In this document: one piece after another, positions 25,459 to 34,185 of the stretch
Numbering within the stretch: the stretch's first letter is position 1
How the letters are laid out: the number at the start of each line of letters is the position of its first letter
Assembly (NCBI RefSeq): GCF_900142965.1
Contig: NZ_FRCQ01000004.1
Location: forward strand, 277,317-341,316
Length of the DNA: 64,000 nucleotides
Reading direction: 5' to 3'
Source of the DNA: Rhizobacter sp. OV335
GTDB taxonomy: Bacteria > Pseudomonadota > Gammaproteobacteria > Burkholderiales > Burkholderiaceae_C
Notes under the pieces: model-generated
Seen by the model: the letters and a program-made list of their open reading frames with translations, nothing else
Told to the model about the DNA's origin: nothing
The model's database searches: none
Position numbers and translations under genes: made by a program

Positions 25459-27641
25459 GACCTGGCTCCTGATGAAGGGTTGGAGACCGCACTGCCGCCC
25501 CGCGCGGCACGCAGCTTGTTGGCAAACTCGACATACGCGGGGTGTCGATAGGTGGAACGTTCGATCCGCTCGGCCAGGGCATGGGCCGCCGCGAGATCCC
25601 CGAGGCGGAACTTCGCCCAGGCGAGCGGGGTGAGGATCGCGCCATCGGCCATGTCGGCAAAGGGCGCCAGCTCGTCGGCGGCGCGCCGCCACGCGGCGCG
25701 TGCCGCGTCGGGGTCGCCCTCGGCTCGCAACTCGCCCAGGCCGAGCGCCGCCTGGGCGACGAACACAGCATGCTTGGCGCGGTCCGGCGTGCCGGCGCCC
25801 AGACGCGCCGCGGGATCGTTGAGGAAACTGTCGATGCGCACGGCCACCGCCGATCGATCCTTCGGCTCGGCCAGCTGCGCCGCCAGTGCCAGCTCGCGCG
25901 CGCGCAACCGCACCGCGTAGAGAGGGTTGCTGCTGTTGGTCGAGCGCACCTGGGCACCGCATTCGGAGGCCTGCGCCCACTCGCCGCGGGCCTCGGCCAG
26001 GCGCTGCCGGGCGAGCAGGACCTCGGCGACGCGCAGCCGGGCGAAGCAGGCGTCGCCCTTCCAGAAAAGATTGGCCGGGTCTTCGTTCGACAGCCTGTCC
26101 GCGATGCGCAGGCTGGCCGCCGCATCCTCGGTGGCCTCGGTGGGGCGCCCCAGCGCCAGCTGGTACTGGCTGGTCGCGTTGAGCGCATTCTGGATGCCGC
26201 GCTGTGCCGTCTTGTTCCTGTCGACGTCCGGCATGCCGCGGAACAGCGCCAGCTTCTCGCGCTGCTCCGCCAAGGCACGCTCGTAGTCGCCCAGCATCTC
26301 ATAGCCGATCGCGCGCCAGCCGAGCGCCTGCGCCAGCTCGAACCTCACCGCCGGCCGGCTCTGCGCGATCTGCTGCAGGAGATCGCGTGCCGCCTGCAGC
26401 GATTCGAGGGCCGGCCCCGGCCGGTTCGTGCCCAGCAGCACAGTGCCCAGGTTGACATGCGCAAAGGCGACCTCGGCGCGCCAGTCCAGGTTGGACGGGT
26501 CGATGCGCAACAGTTGCTCCGACAGCGTCCGGTACTCGGTGAGCCGGGCCTCCGCGGTGCGCACGTCCCCACGCTTCCACGCCGCCTGGCCGACCCAGAA
26601 CACGCTCTGCGCATGCTCGAACAGGCGCTGGCTGTCGCCCGGTGCCTGGGCCAGCAACTGGGCCGTGGTCTGCGCCGCGCGCTCGAACACTTCCTGGGCC
26701 TGCGCGGCGTTGCCGCGCAATTGCCGGATCTCGCCGATCAGGTGCATCGCCCGCGACCGGTGCCCGAGCGCGGTCGAATCCAGCACCTCGGCGTCCTGCG
26801 CCCCGTAGTACGCGAGCGCCTTCTCGCCCACCGAATCCAGCACCTCCAGCCGGCCCACCGGCTCCAGCTTCTTGCGCAGGTCGCCGAGCATGAACTCGAT
26901 CAGGCCCTCGGCCTGCGCACGCTGGTGCTGTGCCTCGTTGCGCGCGCGCACCGCCAGCACGGCCATCAGCGCGAACACGACGACGCCGACGGCCGAGGCC
27001 GATGCGATTCCCGCCAGCCAGCGCAGCCGGCGCTGCGTGTCGCGCTGCACCAGGTCGTCGAAGCCGACGCCGACCATGCCGGCCAGCAGCTTCAGCGCCG
27101 CGCGACGCGGGCCGTCGCCCTCGGCGCGCTGGTCGGCGGCGATCGGCTCCAGCGCTTCGCCCTCGGCCCGGCCGTCGGCCGTCAACGCGAAGCGCAGCGC
27201 TGGCGGGAAGCACTCGCTCGCCTCGCGGCCCGGCGTGTTGCTCGCGAACGGTTCGCCCGCCGCGATCAGTGCCAGCACGCGGCCTTCGCCATGCAGGCGC
27301 TTGAATTCGATGATCTCGCGGTTGACCCACGGCGATCGCGCCGCGTCCGGCGAGCAGACGACGATCAGCCAGCGGCTGGCCGCCAGCGCCTCCTGCACGC
27401 TCGCCTTCAGGTCGGCGCCGGCGTTCAGCTCGTCGCGGTCGCGGAACAGCGGCGACAGCCGCGCCGGCACCGGCCCCTGCGGCGTCGCGCGCCCGACCAG
27501 CCGCTTCGGCACGCGGTACGTCTCCAGCTGCCGCTGCAGGCGGCGCGCCACCAGCTTGTCGTGGTGGCTGTAGCTGATGAACGCCCCGTAGCGGGGCGAG
27601 GGGGCGGGCGGCGAGGCGGGCAGCGAATCCTCGGCGCTCAT
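25455..27641 (-). CDS. TIR domain - transmembrane - TPR protein
   Basis: A 728-residue protein. Residues 17-150 form a TIR domain: YGAFISYSHHDKLVARRL, then LFRDRDELNAGADL and SPWVNREIIEFKR, where E109 of W-V-N-R-E is the candidate NAD-hydrolase glutamate. One transmembrane helix is at about 208-231. The rest (EGLIEFMLGDLRKKLEPVGRL, then about ten helical repeats) is TPR-like. TIR domains sense or make nucleotide signals from NAD+. It overlaps the SLOG gene stop (ATGA) and the 126-residue gene start (ATGA), so three proteins are coupled. With the TIR inside, the TPR part would face the periplasm. Confidence 0.88.
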   Translation of the reverse strand: MSAEDSLPASPPAPSPRYGAFISYSHHDKLVARRLQRQLETYRVPKRLVGRATPQGPVPARLSPLFRDRDELNAGADLKASVQEALAASRWLIVVCSPDAARSPWVNREIIEFKRLHGEGRVLALIAAGEPFASNTPGREASECFPPALRFALTADGRAEGEALEPIAADQRAEGDGPRRAALKLLAGMVGVGFDDLVQRDTQRRLRWLAGIASASAVGVVVFALMAVLAVRARNEAQHQRAQAEGLIEFMLGDLRKKLEPVGRLEVLDSVGEKALAYYGAQDAEVLDSTALGHRSRAMHLIGEIRQLRGNAAQAQEVFERAAQTTAQLLAQAPGDSQRLFEHAQSVFWVGQAAWKRGDVRTAEARLTEYRTLSEQLLRIDPSNLDWRAEVAFAHVNLGTVLLGTNRPGPALESLQAARDLLQQIAQSRPAVRFELAQALGWRAIGYEMLGDYERALAEQREKLALFRGMPDVDRNKTAQRGIQNALNATSQYQLALGRPTEATEDAAASLRIADRLSNEDPANLFWKGDACFARLRVAEVLLARQRLAEARGEWAQASECGAQVRSTNSSNPLYAVRLRARELALAAQLAEPKDRSAVAVRIDSFLNDPAARLGAGTPDRAKHAVFVAQAALGLGELRAEGDPDAARAAWRRAADELAPFADMADGAILTPLAWAKFRLGDLAAAHALAERIERSTYRHPAYVEFANKLRAARGGSAVSNPSSGARS

Positions 27642-28279
27642 CGGCGCGTGTCCCGCACGTGCGCGAGCACCGCGTCGAGCCGGCGACGGTCGCAGCGCTG
27701 CTCCAGCGTGCCGCCGGCGCGCGGCCACAGCAGCCGCGGGCGCTGGCGCGGCCGGGTCGACAGGTGCAGCACGGGGATGCGGCGCCGGACGGCTTCGTCG
27801 ACCACGTCGGCGGTGCCGCCGGTGCCGCGCGACGGCGCGCCGTCCCACAGCGCGAGCAGCAGGTCGGCGCGGTCGAGCAAGGCATGCCCGGCGCGCAGGT
27901 AGGTGCGCCCGGCGACGCGCAGCGGCCCGCGCAGCTCGGTGATGCGCGCTGCGTCGTCGAGCAGCGCCCGGTACTCGCGGCGCGATGCGGCGCTGCTGAA
28001 GCCGCGGGCGTAGTCGTCGCGCGGGCGCGGCAGCACCGCGTGCAGCGTGTAGCCGACCTGCAGGCCGAGCCGCGCGAGGTGGCGGTCGCTGCCTTCGGCC
28101 AGGTTCGACAGCAGCACCGGCTCGATGCAGCGCGACGCGCTCGCCAGGTGGGCGAGCACCGGCTCGATCTGCGGCGTGATCAGGTCCAGCTGATGTTGTG
28201 AGATGCGATTCAAGCGATGCCCCGTGACACCGACGTGCAGCCCCCTCGCCGGATGCCGCTTGTGGCACGGTGCCGGCAT
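27638..28279 (-). CDS. SLOG-domain nucleotide-sensor protein
   Basis: A 213-residue Rossmann-like protein. LHVGVTGHRLNRI near residue 14, SNLAEGSDRHLARLGLQVGY near 60, LPRPRDDYARGF, and LLALWDGAPSRGTGGTADVV near 145 match the SLOG superfamily, which binds NAD-derived or related nucleotides and often pairs with TIR enzymes (for example ThsA in Thoeris). It starts at 28279, supported by GAGGGG upstream; a longer in-frame start at 28324 is less likely. The stop overlaps the TIR gene (ATGA). It has no fused effector domain, so the TIR-TPR or the 126-residue protein could be the effector. Confidence 0.78.
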   Translation of the reverse strand: MPAPCHKRHPARGLHVGVTGHRLNRISQHQLDLITPQIEPVLAHLASASRCIEPVLLSNLAEGSDRHLARLGLQVGYTLHAVLPRPRDDYARGFSSAASRREYRALLDDAARITELRGPLRVAGRTYLRAGHALLDRADLLLALWDGAPSRGTGGTADVVDEAVRRRIPVLHLSTRPRQRPRLLWPRAGGTLEQRCDRRRLDAVLAHVRDTRR

Positions 28280-28327
28280 CGCGATCCCCTCGGGCTCCCT
28301 CACGTCGCTACTGCAGAACGGCACAGG

Positions 28328-28573
28328 TCAGTCCAGTTTTTCCTTCACTGCGGACATGGCCTCGTCCCCGAGCATAGGGCGCGTTGACCCCGTGCCGGAT
28401 GACTGCGTGGTGCGTGCATGGCCAGCCGCGGTGGGAAGTGCGCAAGAAATCACGAGTGGCGCCGGCGTCGCGAGCGCATGGAAGCCCGCGAACAGCGCTG
28501 CGACCCCGAGAACGGCCGCGGCAAAGCGCAGTTGCGAGGTGTGCAGGATGAAGAGCGGGCGCATCGGTTTCAT
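28328..28573 (-). CDS. Possible 81-residue exported protein at head of the SLOG-TIR operon
   Basis: The frame has a signal-peptide-like N-terminus (RFAAAVLGVAALFAGFHALA, cleavage near residue 36), then a short hydrophilic mature part. It precedes the SLOG gene by 48 bp on the same strand and begins 35 bp after the CTGAA operator. The Shine-Dalgarno is weak and no relatives come to mind. It may be a leader gene or a chance frame; otherwise 28280-28702 holds only the operator and a hairpin. Confidence 0.3.
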   Translation of the reverse strand: MKPMRPLFILHTSQLRFAAAVLGVAALFAGFHALATPAPLVISCALPTAAGHARTTQSSGTGSTRPMLGDEAMSAVKEKLD

Positions 28574-28607
28574 GGCCCCGATGGTCGGCGCTGCACCGGC
28601 CTGCCGT

Positions 28608-28635
28608 CCTGAAGCGCGGCTGAATTGTCCTGAAG
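28608..28635 (+). promoter_or_regulatory. Triple CTGAA direct-repeat operator, copy 2
   Basis: CTGAA occurs at 28609, 28620 and 28630, with the same 11/10-bp spacing and 24 of 28 bases identical to 21508-21535. It lies between the minus-strand SLOG-TIR operon and the plus-strand hydrolase at 28703, and could control either. Sharing with the regulator's own promoter suggests one regulon. Confidence 0.6.
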
Positions 28636-28643
28636 CCGCATAG

Positions 28644-28677
28644 GCCGCCGCTGTCCCAGGGCGGACAGCGCGGCGGC
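28644..28677. repeat. GC-rich hairpin next to operator copy 2
   Basis: GCCGCCGCTGTCC (28644-28656) pairs with GGACAGCGCGGCGGC (28663-28677) with one bulged base. A GGCGGC/GCCGCC inverted repeat also follows operator copy 1 (21538-21562). There is no U-run. Confidence 0.4.
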
Positions 28678-28688
28678 GGGCAAGCTCC

Positions 28689-28694
28689 TAAGAT
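28689..28694 (+). promoter_or_regulatory. Putative -10 element of a leaderless hydrolase mRNA
   Basis: TAAGAT ends 8 nt before the ATG at 28703, with no Shine-Dalgarno sequence. Confidence 0.35.
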
Positions 28695-28702
28695 CGGCGG
28701 CC

Positions 28703-29629
28703 ATGTCGTCCCCGTACCTCCCCCATCGCCCCGGCCGCAGCCGCTTCGTCGAACTGCGCGGCCTGCGCTGCCACCTGCACGAATGGGGCGATGCGAGCCA
28801 GGCCAGCCCCGCGCGGCCGACGCTCGTGATGCTGCACGGCTGGATGGATGTCGGCGCGTCGTTCCAGTTCGCCGTCGATGCGCTGGCGGCGATCGAAGGC
28901 GCCGACCGCCACGTGATCGCGCCCGACTGGCGCGGCTTCGGCCTCAGCGACCCGGGCGGCGCCGATGGCTACTGGTTCCCCGACTACCTCGGCGACCTCG
29001 ATGCGCTGGTCGATTCGGTGGCCGGCCCGGCCGCCGCGATCGACCTGCTCGGCCACAGCATGGGCGGCAACGTCGCGATGGTCTATGCCGGCGTGCGGCC
29101 CGAGCGCATCCGCCGGCTCGTCAACCTGGAGGGCTTCGGCTTGCCGGCGACCCGCCCGGCGCAGGCGCCGAAGCGCTACCTGCAATGGCTGGACGAGTTG
29201 AAGCAGCCGATGGAGCTGCGCCCCTACGACAGCCTGCAGGCTGTCGCCGACCGGCTGCGCAAGACCAACCCGCTGCTGAGCGAGGACCGCGCGGCCTGGC
29301 TGGCCGGCCACTGGTCGCGCCAGGCCGACGACGGGCGCTGGCACATCCTCGGCGACCCGGCCCACAAGCGCGCCAACCCGGTGCTGTACCAGAAGGACGA
29401 GGTGCTGGCCTGCTGGCAGCGCATCGCCGCGCCGCTGCTGTGGGTCGAGGGCGACCGCACCGACGTCTCGAAGTGGTGGGGCGACCGCTACCCGCGCAGC
29501 GACTTCGACGCCCGCCTCGCGCAGGTGCCGCAGGTCGAACGCCAGGTGCTGTCGCCGGCCGGGCACATGCTGCACCACGACCAGCCCGAGGCCCTCGCCG
29601 CCCATCTGGCGCGTTTCCTCCAGGCCTGA
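28703..29629 (+). CDS. Alpha/beta hydrolase
   Basis: A 308-residue cytoplasmic hydrolase. HGWMDVGASF (oxyanion region) is near residue 49, DWRGFG near 75, the nucleophile elbow LLGHSMGGN with serine near 116, an acidic residue in VEGDRTD near 253 and the catalytic histidine in PAGHMLHHDQPE near 290. It resembles lipase/esterase and MhpC-like enzymes; substrate unknown. It is followed by a 77-bp gap and prfB. Confidence 0.88.
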   Translation: MSSPYLPHRPGRSRFVELRGLRCHLHEWGDASQASPARPTLVMLHGWMDVGASFQFAVDALAAIEGADRHVIAPDWRGFGLSDPGGADGYWFPDYLGDLDALVDSVAGPAAAIDLLGHSMGGNVAMVYAGVRPERIRRLVNLEGFGLPATRPAQAPKRYLQWLDELKQPMELRPYDSLQAVADRLRKTNPLLSEDRAAWLAGHWSRQADDGRWHILGDPAHKRANPVLYQKDEVLACWQRIAAPLLWVEGDRTDVSKWWGDRYPRSDFDARLAQVPQVERQVLSPAGHMLHHDQPEALAAHLARFLQA

Positions 29630-29706
29630 CCGGCCGCCTCGCCCGTGCGGGCATGCGCTGCGTGCGAAAATCCCGCGATTCACAAAACACACACGGGAAC
29701 TGCACC

Positions 29707-30811
29707 ATGGACGTCGAACACATCAATGCCATCGGCAACACCCTGGCCGACCTGACCGAGCGCACGGTCGGCCTCCGGGGGTATCTTTGACTACGATCGC
29801 AAAGCACTGCGACTGAACGAAGTCAACGCCGCGCTCGAGAACCCCAAGGTCTGGGACGAGCCGAAGCGCGCGCAGGAGCTGGGGCGCGAGAAGCGCACGC
29901 TCGAGCAGGTCGTCGAGACCATCGACCACCTGACCGGCAACCTGGCCGACAACTCCGAGCTGTACGAGATGTCGAAGGCCGAGGGTGACACCGACGGCCT
30001 GCAGGCCATCGAGGCCGAGACCGCCAAGCTGGCCGAGATCGTCGACGGGCTCGAGTTCCGCCGCATGTTCAACAACCCGGCCGACCCACTCAACTGCTTC
30101 CTCGACATCCAGGCCGGCGCCGGTGGCACCGAGGCCTGCGACTGGGCCGGCATGCTGCTGCGCCAGTACCTGAAGTACGCCGAGCGCAAGGATTTCAAGG
30201 CGACGGTCGAGGACCAGTCCGACGGCGAAATCGCCGGCATCAAGAGCGCCACGATCAAGATCGAGGGCGAGTACGCGTTCGGCCTGCTGCGCACCGAGAC
30301 CGGCGTGCACCGGCTGGTGCGCAAGAGCCCGTTCGACTCCGCGGGCGGGCGCCACACCAGCTTCGCGAGCGTGTTCGTCTACCCCGAGGTCGACGACACG
30401 ATCGAGATCGACATCAACCCGTCGGACGTGCGCACCGACACCTTCCGCGCGAGCGGCGCCGGTGGCCAGCACATCAACAAGACCGACTCGGCGGTGCGCC
30501 TCACGCACATCCCGACCGGCATCGTCGTGCAATGCCAGGACGGCCGCAGCCAGCACAGCAACCGCGACGTGGCCTGGAAGCGGCTGCGCTCGCGCCTGTA
30601 CGACCATGAGATGCGCAAGCGCATGGAAGAGCAGCAGAAGCTGGAAGACACCAAGACCGACGTCGGCTGGGGCCACCAGATCCGCAGCTACGTGCTCGAC
30701 CAGAGCCGCATCAAGGACCTGCGCACCAACGTGGAGATCTCCAACACCCAGAAGGTGCTGGACGGCGACCTCGACCAGCTGATCACCGCCAGCCTGAAGC
30801 AGGGCATCTGA
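29707..30811 (+). CDS. prfB: Peptide chain release factor 2, programmed +1 frameshift
   Basis: RF2 recognises UGA and UAA stops. The short zero-frame part (27 codons, ending LRGYL) reaches an in-frame TGA at 29788; a +1 shift after CTT continues into the long frame to 30811, giving about 367 residues. The catalytic GGQ motif is in [19 protein letters not shown]. The spot holds the classic CGG GGG TAT CTT TGA C site, so the break is regulatory and not a mutation. The stop overlaps the next start (TGATG). lysS, the usual neighbour, is absent here. Confidence 0.97.
29776..29791 (+). promoter_or_regulatory. prfB autoregulatory frameshift site
   Basis: CGG-GGG-TAT-CTT-TGA-C: an internal Shine-Dalgarno-like G-run 3 nt before the slippery CTT, followed by a weak TGA-C stop. 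When RF2 is scarce the ribosome slips +1 and makes more. E. coli has AGG in place of the first CGG. Confidence 0.95.
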
Positions 30812-31473
30812 TGACGCAGCTGAAGGCCCTGCTCTTCGACCTGGACGGCACGCTGATCGACAGCATGCCGCACCACCACACCGCCTGGGTCGAGTGGCAC
30901 CGGCGGCGCGAGCTGACGATCGACGCCGAGCGCTTCTTCCTCGAGACGGCCGGGCGCAGCAACGTCGAGATCTTCACCGACATGCTGCCCGGCCGCAGCG
31001 GTGACGACTACGCCGCGCTCGCCGCCGAGAAGGAGGCGATCTACCGCGACATCGCCGCCACCCGGCTCGGGTTGATCGCCGGCACGCACGAGCTGCTCGA
31101 CCGCGCGGCCGGCCTCGGCCTGAAGCTCGCGGTGTGCACCGCGTCGACGCCGCAGAACATCGCGCTCGCCTACGACCGCTTCGGCATCGGCGACAAGGTG
31201 CAGACCACCGTCAGCCCGGCCGACGGCCTGCGCGGCAAGCCGCACCCGGACATCTTCCTCGAGGCGGCGAAGCGCCTCGGCGTGAGCCCGGCCGAATGCC
31301 TGGTCTTCGAGGACGCGCCGCTCGGCGTCGAGGCCGCGCGCCGCGCCGGCATGAAGGCCGTCGCGCTGACCACGACGATGGGCGCCGACGCCTTCGCCGG
31401 CTTCGACAACGTCGTCGCCGTGGTGCCCGACCTGCTCGATGTGCACCTTTCCTTTCCGATCCATCAGCCCTGA
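30811..31473 (+). CDS. HAD-family phosphatase, beta-phosphoglucomutase-like
   Basis: A 220-residue HAD subfamily I hydrolase. The nucleophile motif LLFDLDGTLIDSMP is at residues 7-20, motif II is in AVCTAS near 107, the lysine is in GKPHPDIFLEA near 143, and motif IV is in VFEDAPLGVEAA near 167. Members dephosphorylate small sugar or nucleotide phosphates, or isomerise hexose phosphates. The ATG shares one base with the prfB stop (TGATG). It sits 15 bp before pepN, so cotranscription is likely. Substrate not determinable. Confidence 0.88.
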   Translation: MTQLKALLFDLDGTLIDSMPHHHTAWVEWHRRRELTIDAERFFLETAGRSNVEIFTDMLPGRSGDDYAALAAEKEAIYRDIAATRLGLIAGTHELLDRAAGLGLKLAVCTASTPQNIALAYDRFGIGDKVQTTVSPADGLRGKPHPDIFLEAAKRLGVSPAECLVFEDAPLGVEAARRAGMKAVALTTTMGADAFAGFDNVVAVVPDLLDVHLSFPIHQP

Positions 31474-31488
31474 CGAAAGAAGAACACC

Positions 31489-34185
31489 ATGCGTGAAGGC
31501 ACTGCACCGCTGATCCGCCGCGAGGACTACACCGCCCCGGCGTTCTGGATCCGCACCGTCGACCTGACGTTCGACCTCGACCCGGCCAAGACGCTGGTCA
31601 TCAACCGCATGACGATGGAGCGCAACACCACGCTGCCGCCGCAGCCGCTGCGCCTGCATGGCGAAGACCTGACGCTGACGCGCGTGCTGGTCAACGGCGA
31701 ATCGGTGTCGTTCCGCCATGAAGACGGCATGCTGGTGATCGACAGCTTGTCCGACGTGCCGGCCGGCGAGTTCACGCTCGAGATCCGCAACACCTGCGCG
31801 CCCGAGAAGAACACGCAGCTGTCGGGCCTGTACACCTCGGGTGGCGGCTTCTTCACGCAGTGCGAGGCCGAGGGCTTCCGCCGCATCGCCTATTTCCTCG
31901 ACCGCCCGGACGTGATGGCGGTCTACACCGTGACGCTGAAGGCGAACAAGAAGGCCTACCCGGTGCTGCTGTCGAACGGCAACCTGGTGCAGCAGGGCGA
32001 GCTCGACAACGGCCGCCACTTCGCGAAATGGCACGACCCGTTCCCGAAGCCGAGCTACCTGTTCGCGCTGGTCGCGGCCGACCTGGTCGCGCGCGAGCAG
32101 CACATCCGCACCCGCTCGGGCAAGGACCACCTGCTGCAGGTGTACGTGCGCCGCGGCGACCTCGAGAAGACCGAGCATGCGATGAACTCGCTGATCGCGA
32201 GCGTGGTGTGGGACGAGGCCCGCTTCAAGCTGCCGCTGGACCTGGAGCGCTTCATGATCGTCGCGGTCGGCGACTTCAACATGGGCGCGATGGAGAACAA
32301 GGGCCTGAACATCTTCAACACGAAGTTCGTTCTCGCCAACCCGGCGACGGCCACCGACGTGGATTACGCCGGCATCGAGAGCGTGGTCGGCCACGAGTAC
32401 TTCCACAACTGGACCGGCAACCGCATCACCTGCCGCGACTGGTTCCAGCTGAGCCTGAAGGAGGGCCTGACGGTCTTCCGCGACCAGGAGTTCAGCATGG
32501 ACATGGCCGGCAGCCCGACGGCCCGCGCCGTCAAGCGCATCGAGGACGTGCGCCAGCTGCGCCAGATCCAGTTCCCCGAAGATGCCGGCTCGATGGCCCA
32601 CCCGGTGCGCCCGGACAGCTACGTCGAGATCAACAACTTCTACACCGCGACCATCTACGAGAAGGGCTCGGAGGTGGTGCGGATGATGCAGACGCTGGTG
32701 GGCCGCGAAGGCTTCGCGCGCGGCATCACGCTGTACTTCGCGCGCCACGACGGCCAGGCCGTGACCTGCGACGACTTCGCGCAGGCCATCGCCGATGCCA
32801 ACCCCGACAGCGAACTGGCGAAGCACCTGACGCAGTTCAAGCGCTGGTACAGCCAGGCCGGCACGCCGCGCGTCAACGCCCGCGGCCGCTACGACGCGCC
32901 GTCGCGCACCTACACGCTGGGCATCGAGCAGAGCTGCCTGCCCTCGCCGGGGCAGGTGGTCAAGGAGTCGAACGTGATCCCGGTCGCGATGGGGCTGATC
33001 GGCCGCGACGGCCGGCCGCTGCCGCTGCAGCTGGAAGGCGAAGCGGCCGCCGGCGGCACCGAGCGCGTGCTGGTGCTGCACGAATCGCGCAGCTTCTTCA
33101 CCTTCGTCAACATCGACGTGGAACCGGTGCCGTCGCTGCTGCGCGGCTTCTCGGCGCCGGTCATGCTGATCGACCACCTGTCCGATGAGGACCTGCTGGT
33201 GCTGCTGAAGCACGACAGCGACCCGTTCAACCGCTGGGAAGCCGGCCAGCGCCTGGCGCTGAACCGCCTGCTGGCCGCGGTGGCGACCGAGCAGCCGCAG
33301 CCGCTCGATGCCGCCTTCATCGAGGCGATGCGCGCGGTGCTGCGGCATGCCGAACTCGATGCCGCGTTCAAGGAACTGGCGCTGACGCTGCCGAGCGAGA
33401 CCTACGTCGCCGAGCAGCTCGACGTGGTCGACCCGCAGCGCATCCATGCGGCGCGCGAATCGATGAAGCTGCAGCTCGCGCAGGCGCTGCGCGACGACTG
33501 GCAGTGGGCCTTCGACACGCACCAGGTGCGCGGCGGCTACTCGCCCGACCCGGTGTCGTCCGGCAAGCGCGCGCTGGCCAACCTGGCGCTCGCGATGCTG
33601 TGCCTCGACGCGACGCGCCGCGGTGACACCGTGTGGCCGGGCCGCGCCTACCAGCGCTTCAAGGACGCCGGCAACATGACCGATCGGCTGGGCGCGCTGG
33701 CCGCGCTGGTGCATGCCCACGCCGAGCTGGCCGAGCCGGCGCTGCAACGCTTCCACGAGATCTTCAGGGCCGAACCGCTGGTCATCGACAAGTGGTTCAC
33801 GCTGCAGGCCGGCGCCCCCGAGAAGGACGGCCGCGTGTTCACGCGCGCCAAGCAGCTGCTGCAGCACCCGGACTTCTCGCTGAAGAACCCGAACCGGGCG
33901 CGCAGCCTGATCAGCGCGCTGTGCATGCTGAACCCGGCCGCCTTCCACCGCAGCGATGCCGCCGGCTACGTGTTCTGGGCCGACCGCATGATCGAGCTCG
34001 ACAGCCTGAACCCGCAGCTCGCCGCGCGCGTCGCCCGCGTGATGGACCGCTGGAGCAACTTGGCCGAGCCCTACCGCACCGCCGCCGGCGAAGCGCTGAA
34101 GCGCGTCGCGGCCAAGGCCGACCTGTCGAACGACGTGCGCGAGATCGTCGGCCGAGCGCTGCAATCCGGCGAGGTCGCGGCATGA
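31489..34185 (+). CDS. pepN: Aminopeptidase N
   Basis: An 898-residue M1-family zinc metallopeptidase that trims N-terminal residues in the cytoplasm. The exopeptidase motif [11 protein letters not shown] is near residue 265, and the zinc site [17 protein letters not shown] followed by [13 protein letters not shown] is near 302-330. The last 350 residues form the helical C-terminal domain typical of the E. coli-type enzyme. Length is close to E. coli PepN (870). Its stop overlaps fbp by ATGA. Confidence 0.96.
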   Translation: MREGTAPLIRREDYTAPAFWIRTVDLTFDLDPAKTLVINRMTMERNTTLPPQPLRLHGEDLTLTRVLVNGESVSFRHEDGMLVIDSLSDVPAGEFTLEIRNTCAPEKNTQLSGLYTSGGGFFTQCEAEGFRRIAYFLDRPDVMAVYTVTLKANKKAYPVLLSNGNLVQQGELDNGRHFAKWHDPFPKPSYLFALVAADLVAREQHIRTRSGKDHLLQVYVRRGDLEKTEHAMNSLIASVVWDEARFKLPLDLERFMIVAVGDFNMGAMENKGLNIFNTKFVLANPATATDVDYAGIESVVGHEYFHNWTGNRITCRDWFQLSLKEGLTVFRDQEFSMDMAGSPTARAVKRIEDVRQLRQIQFPEDAGSMAHPVRPDSYVEINNFYTATIYEKGSEVVRMMQTLVGREGFARGITLYFARHDGQAVTCDDFAQAIADANPDSELAKHLTQFKRWYSQAGTPRVNARGRYDAPSRTYTLGIEQSCLPSPGQVVKESNVIPVAMGLIGRDGRPLPLQLEGEAAAGGTERVLVLHESRSFFTFVNIDVEPVPSLLRGFSAPVMLIDHLSDEDLLVLLKHDSDPFNRWEAGQRLALNRLLAAVATEQPQPLDAAFIEAMRAVLRHAELDAAFKELALTLPSETYVAEQLDVVDPQRIHAARESMKLQLAQALRDDWQWAFDTHQVRGGYSPDPVSSGKRALANLALAMLCLDATRRGDTVWPGRAYQRFKDAGNMTDRLGALAALVHAHAELAEPALQRFHEIFRAEPLVIDKWFTLQAGAPEKDGRVFTRAKQLLQHPDFSLKNPNRARSLISALCMLNPAAFHRSDAAGYVFWADRMIELDSLNPQLAARVARVMDRWSNLAEPYRTAAGEALKRVAAKADLSNDVREIVGRALQSGEVAA

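Noticed and set aside
27638..28279. A canonical Thoeris system
   Set aside because: Thoeris ThsA fuses SLOG to a SIR2 or membrane effector and ThsB is a small TIR protein. Here the SLOG protein is free and the TIR is fused to a membrane helix and TPR.
28644..28677. A transcription terminator
   Set aside because: Strong stem, but no T-run on either strand and it lies in a divergent promoter region.
30688..34164. An 1158-codon minus-strand frame opposite prfB, the HAD gene and pepN
   Set aside because: It spans three well-supported genes on the other strand and has low-complexity antisense composition.
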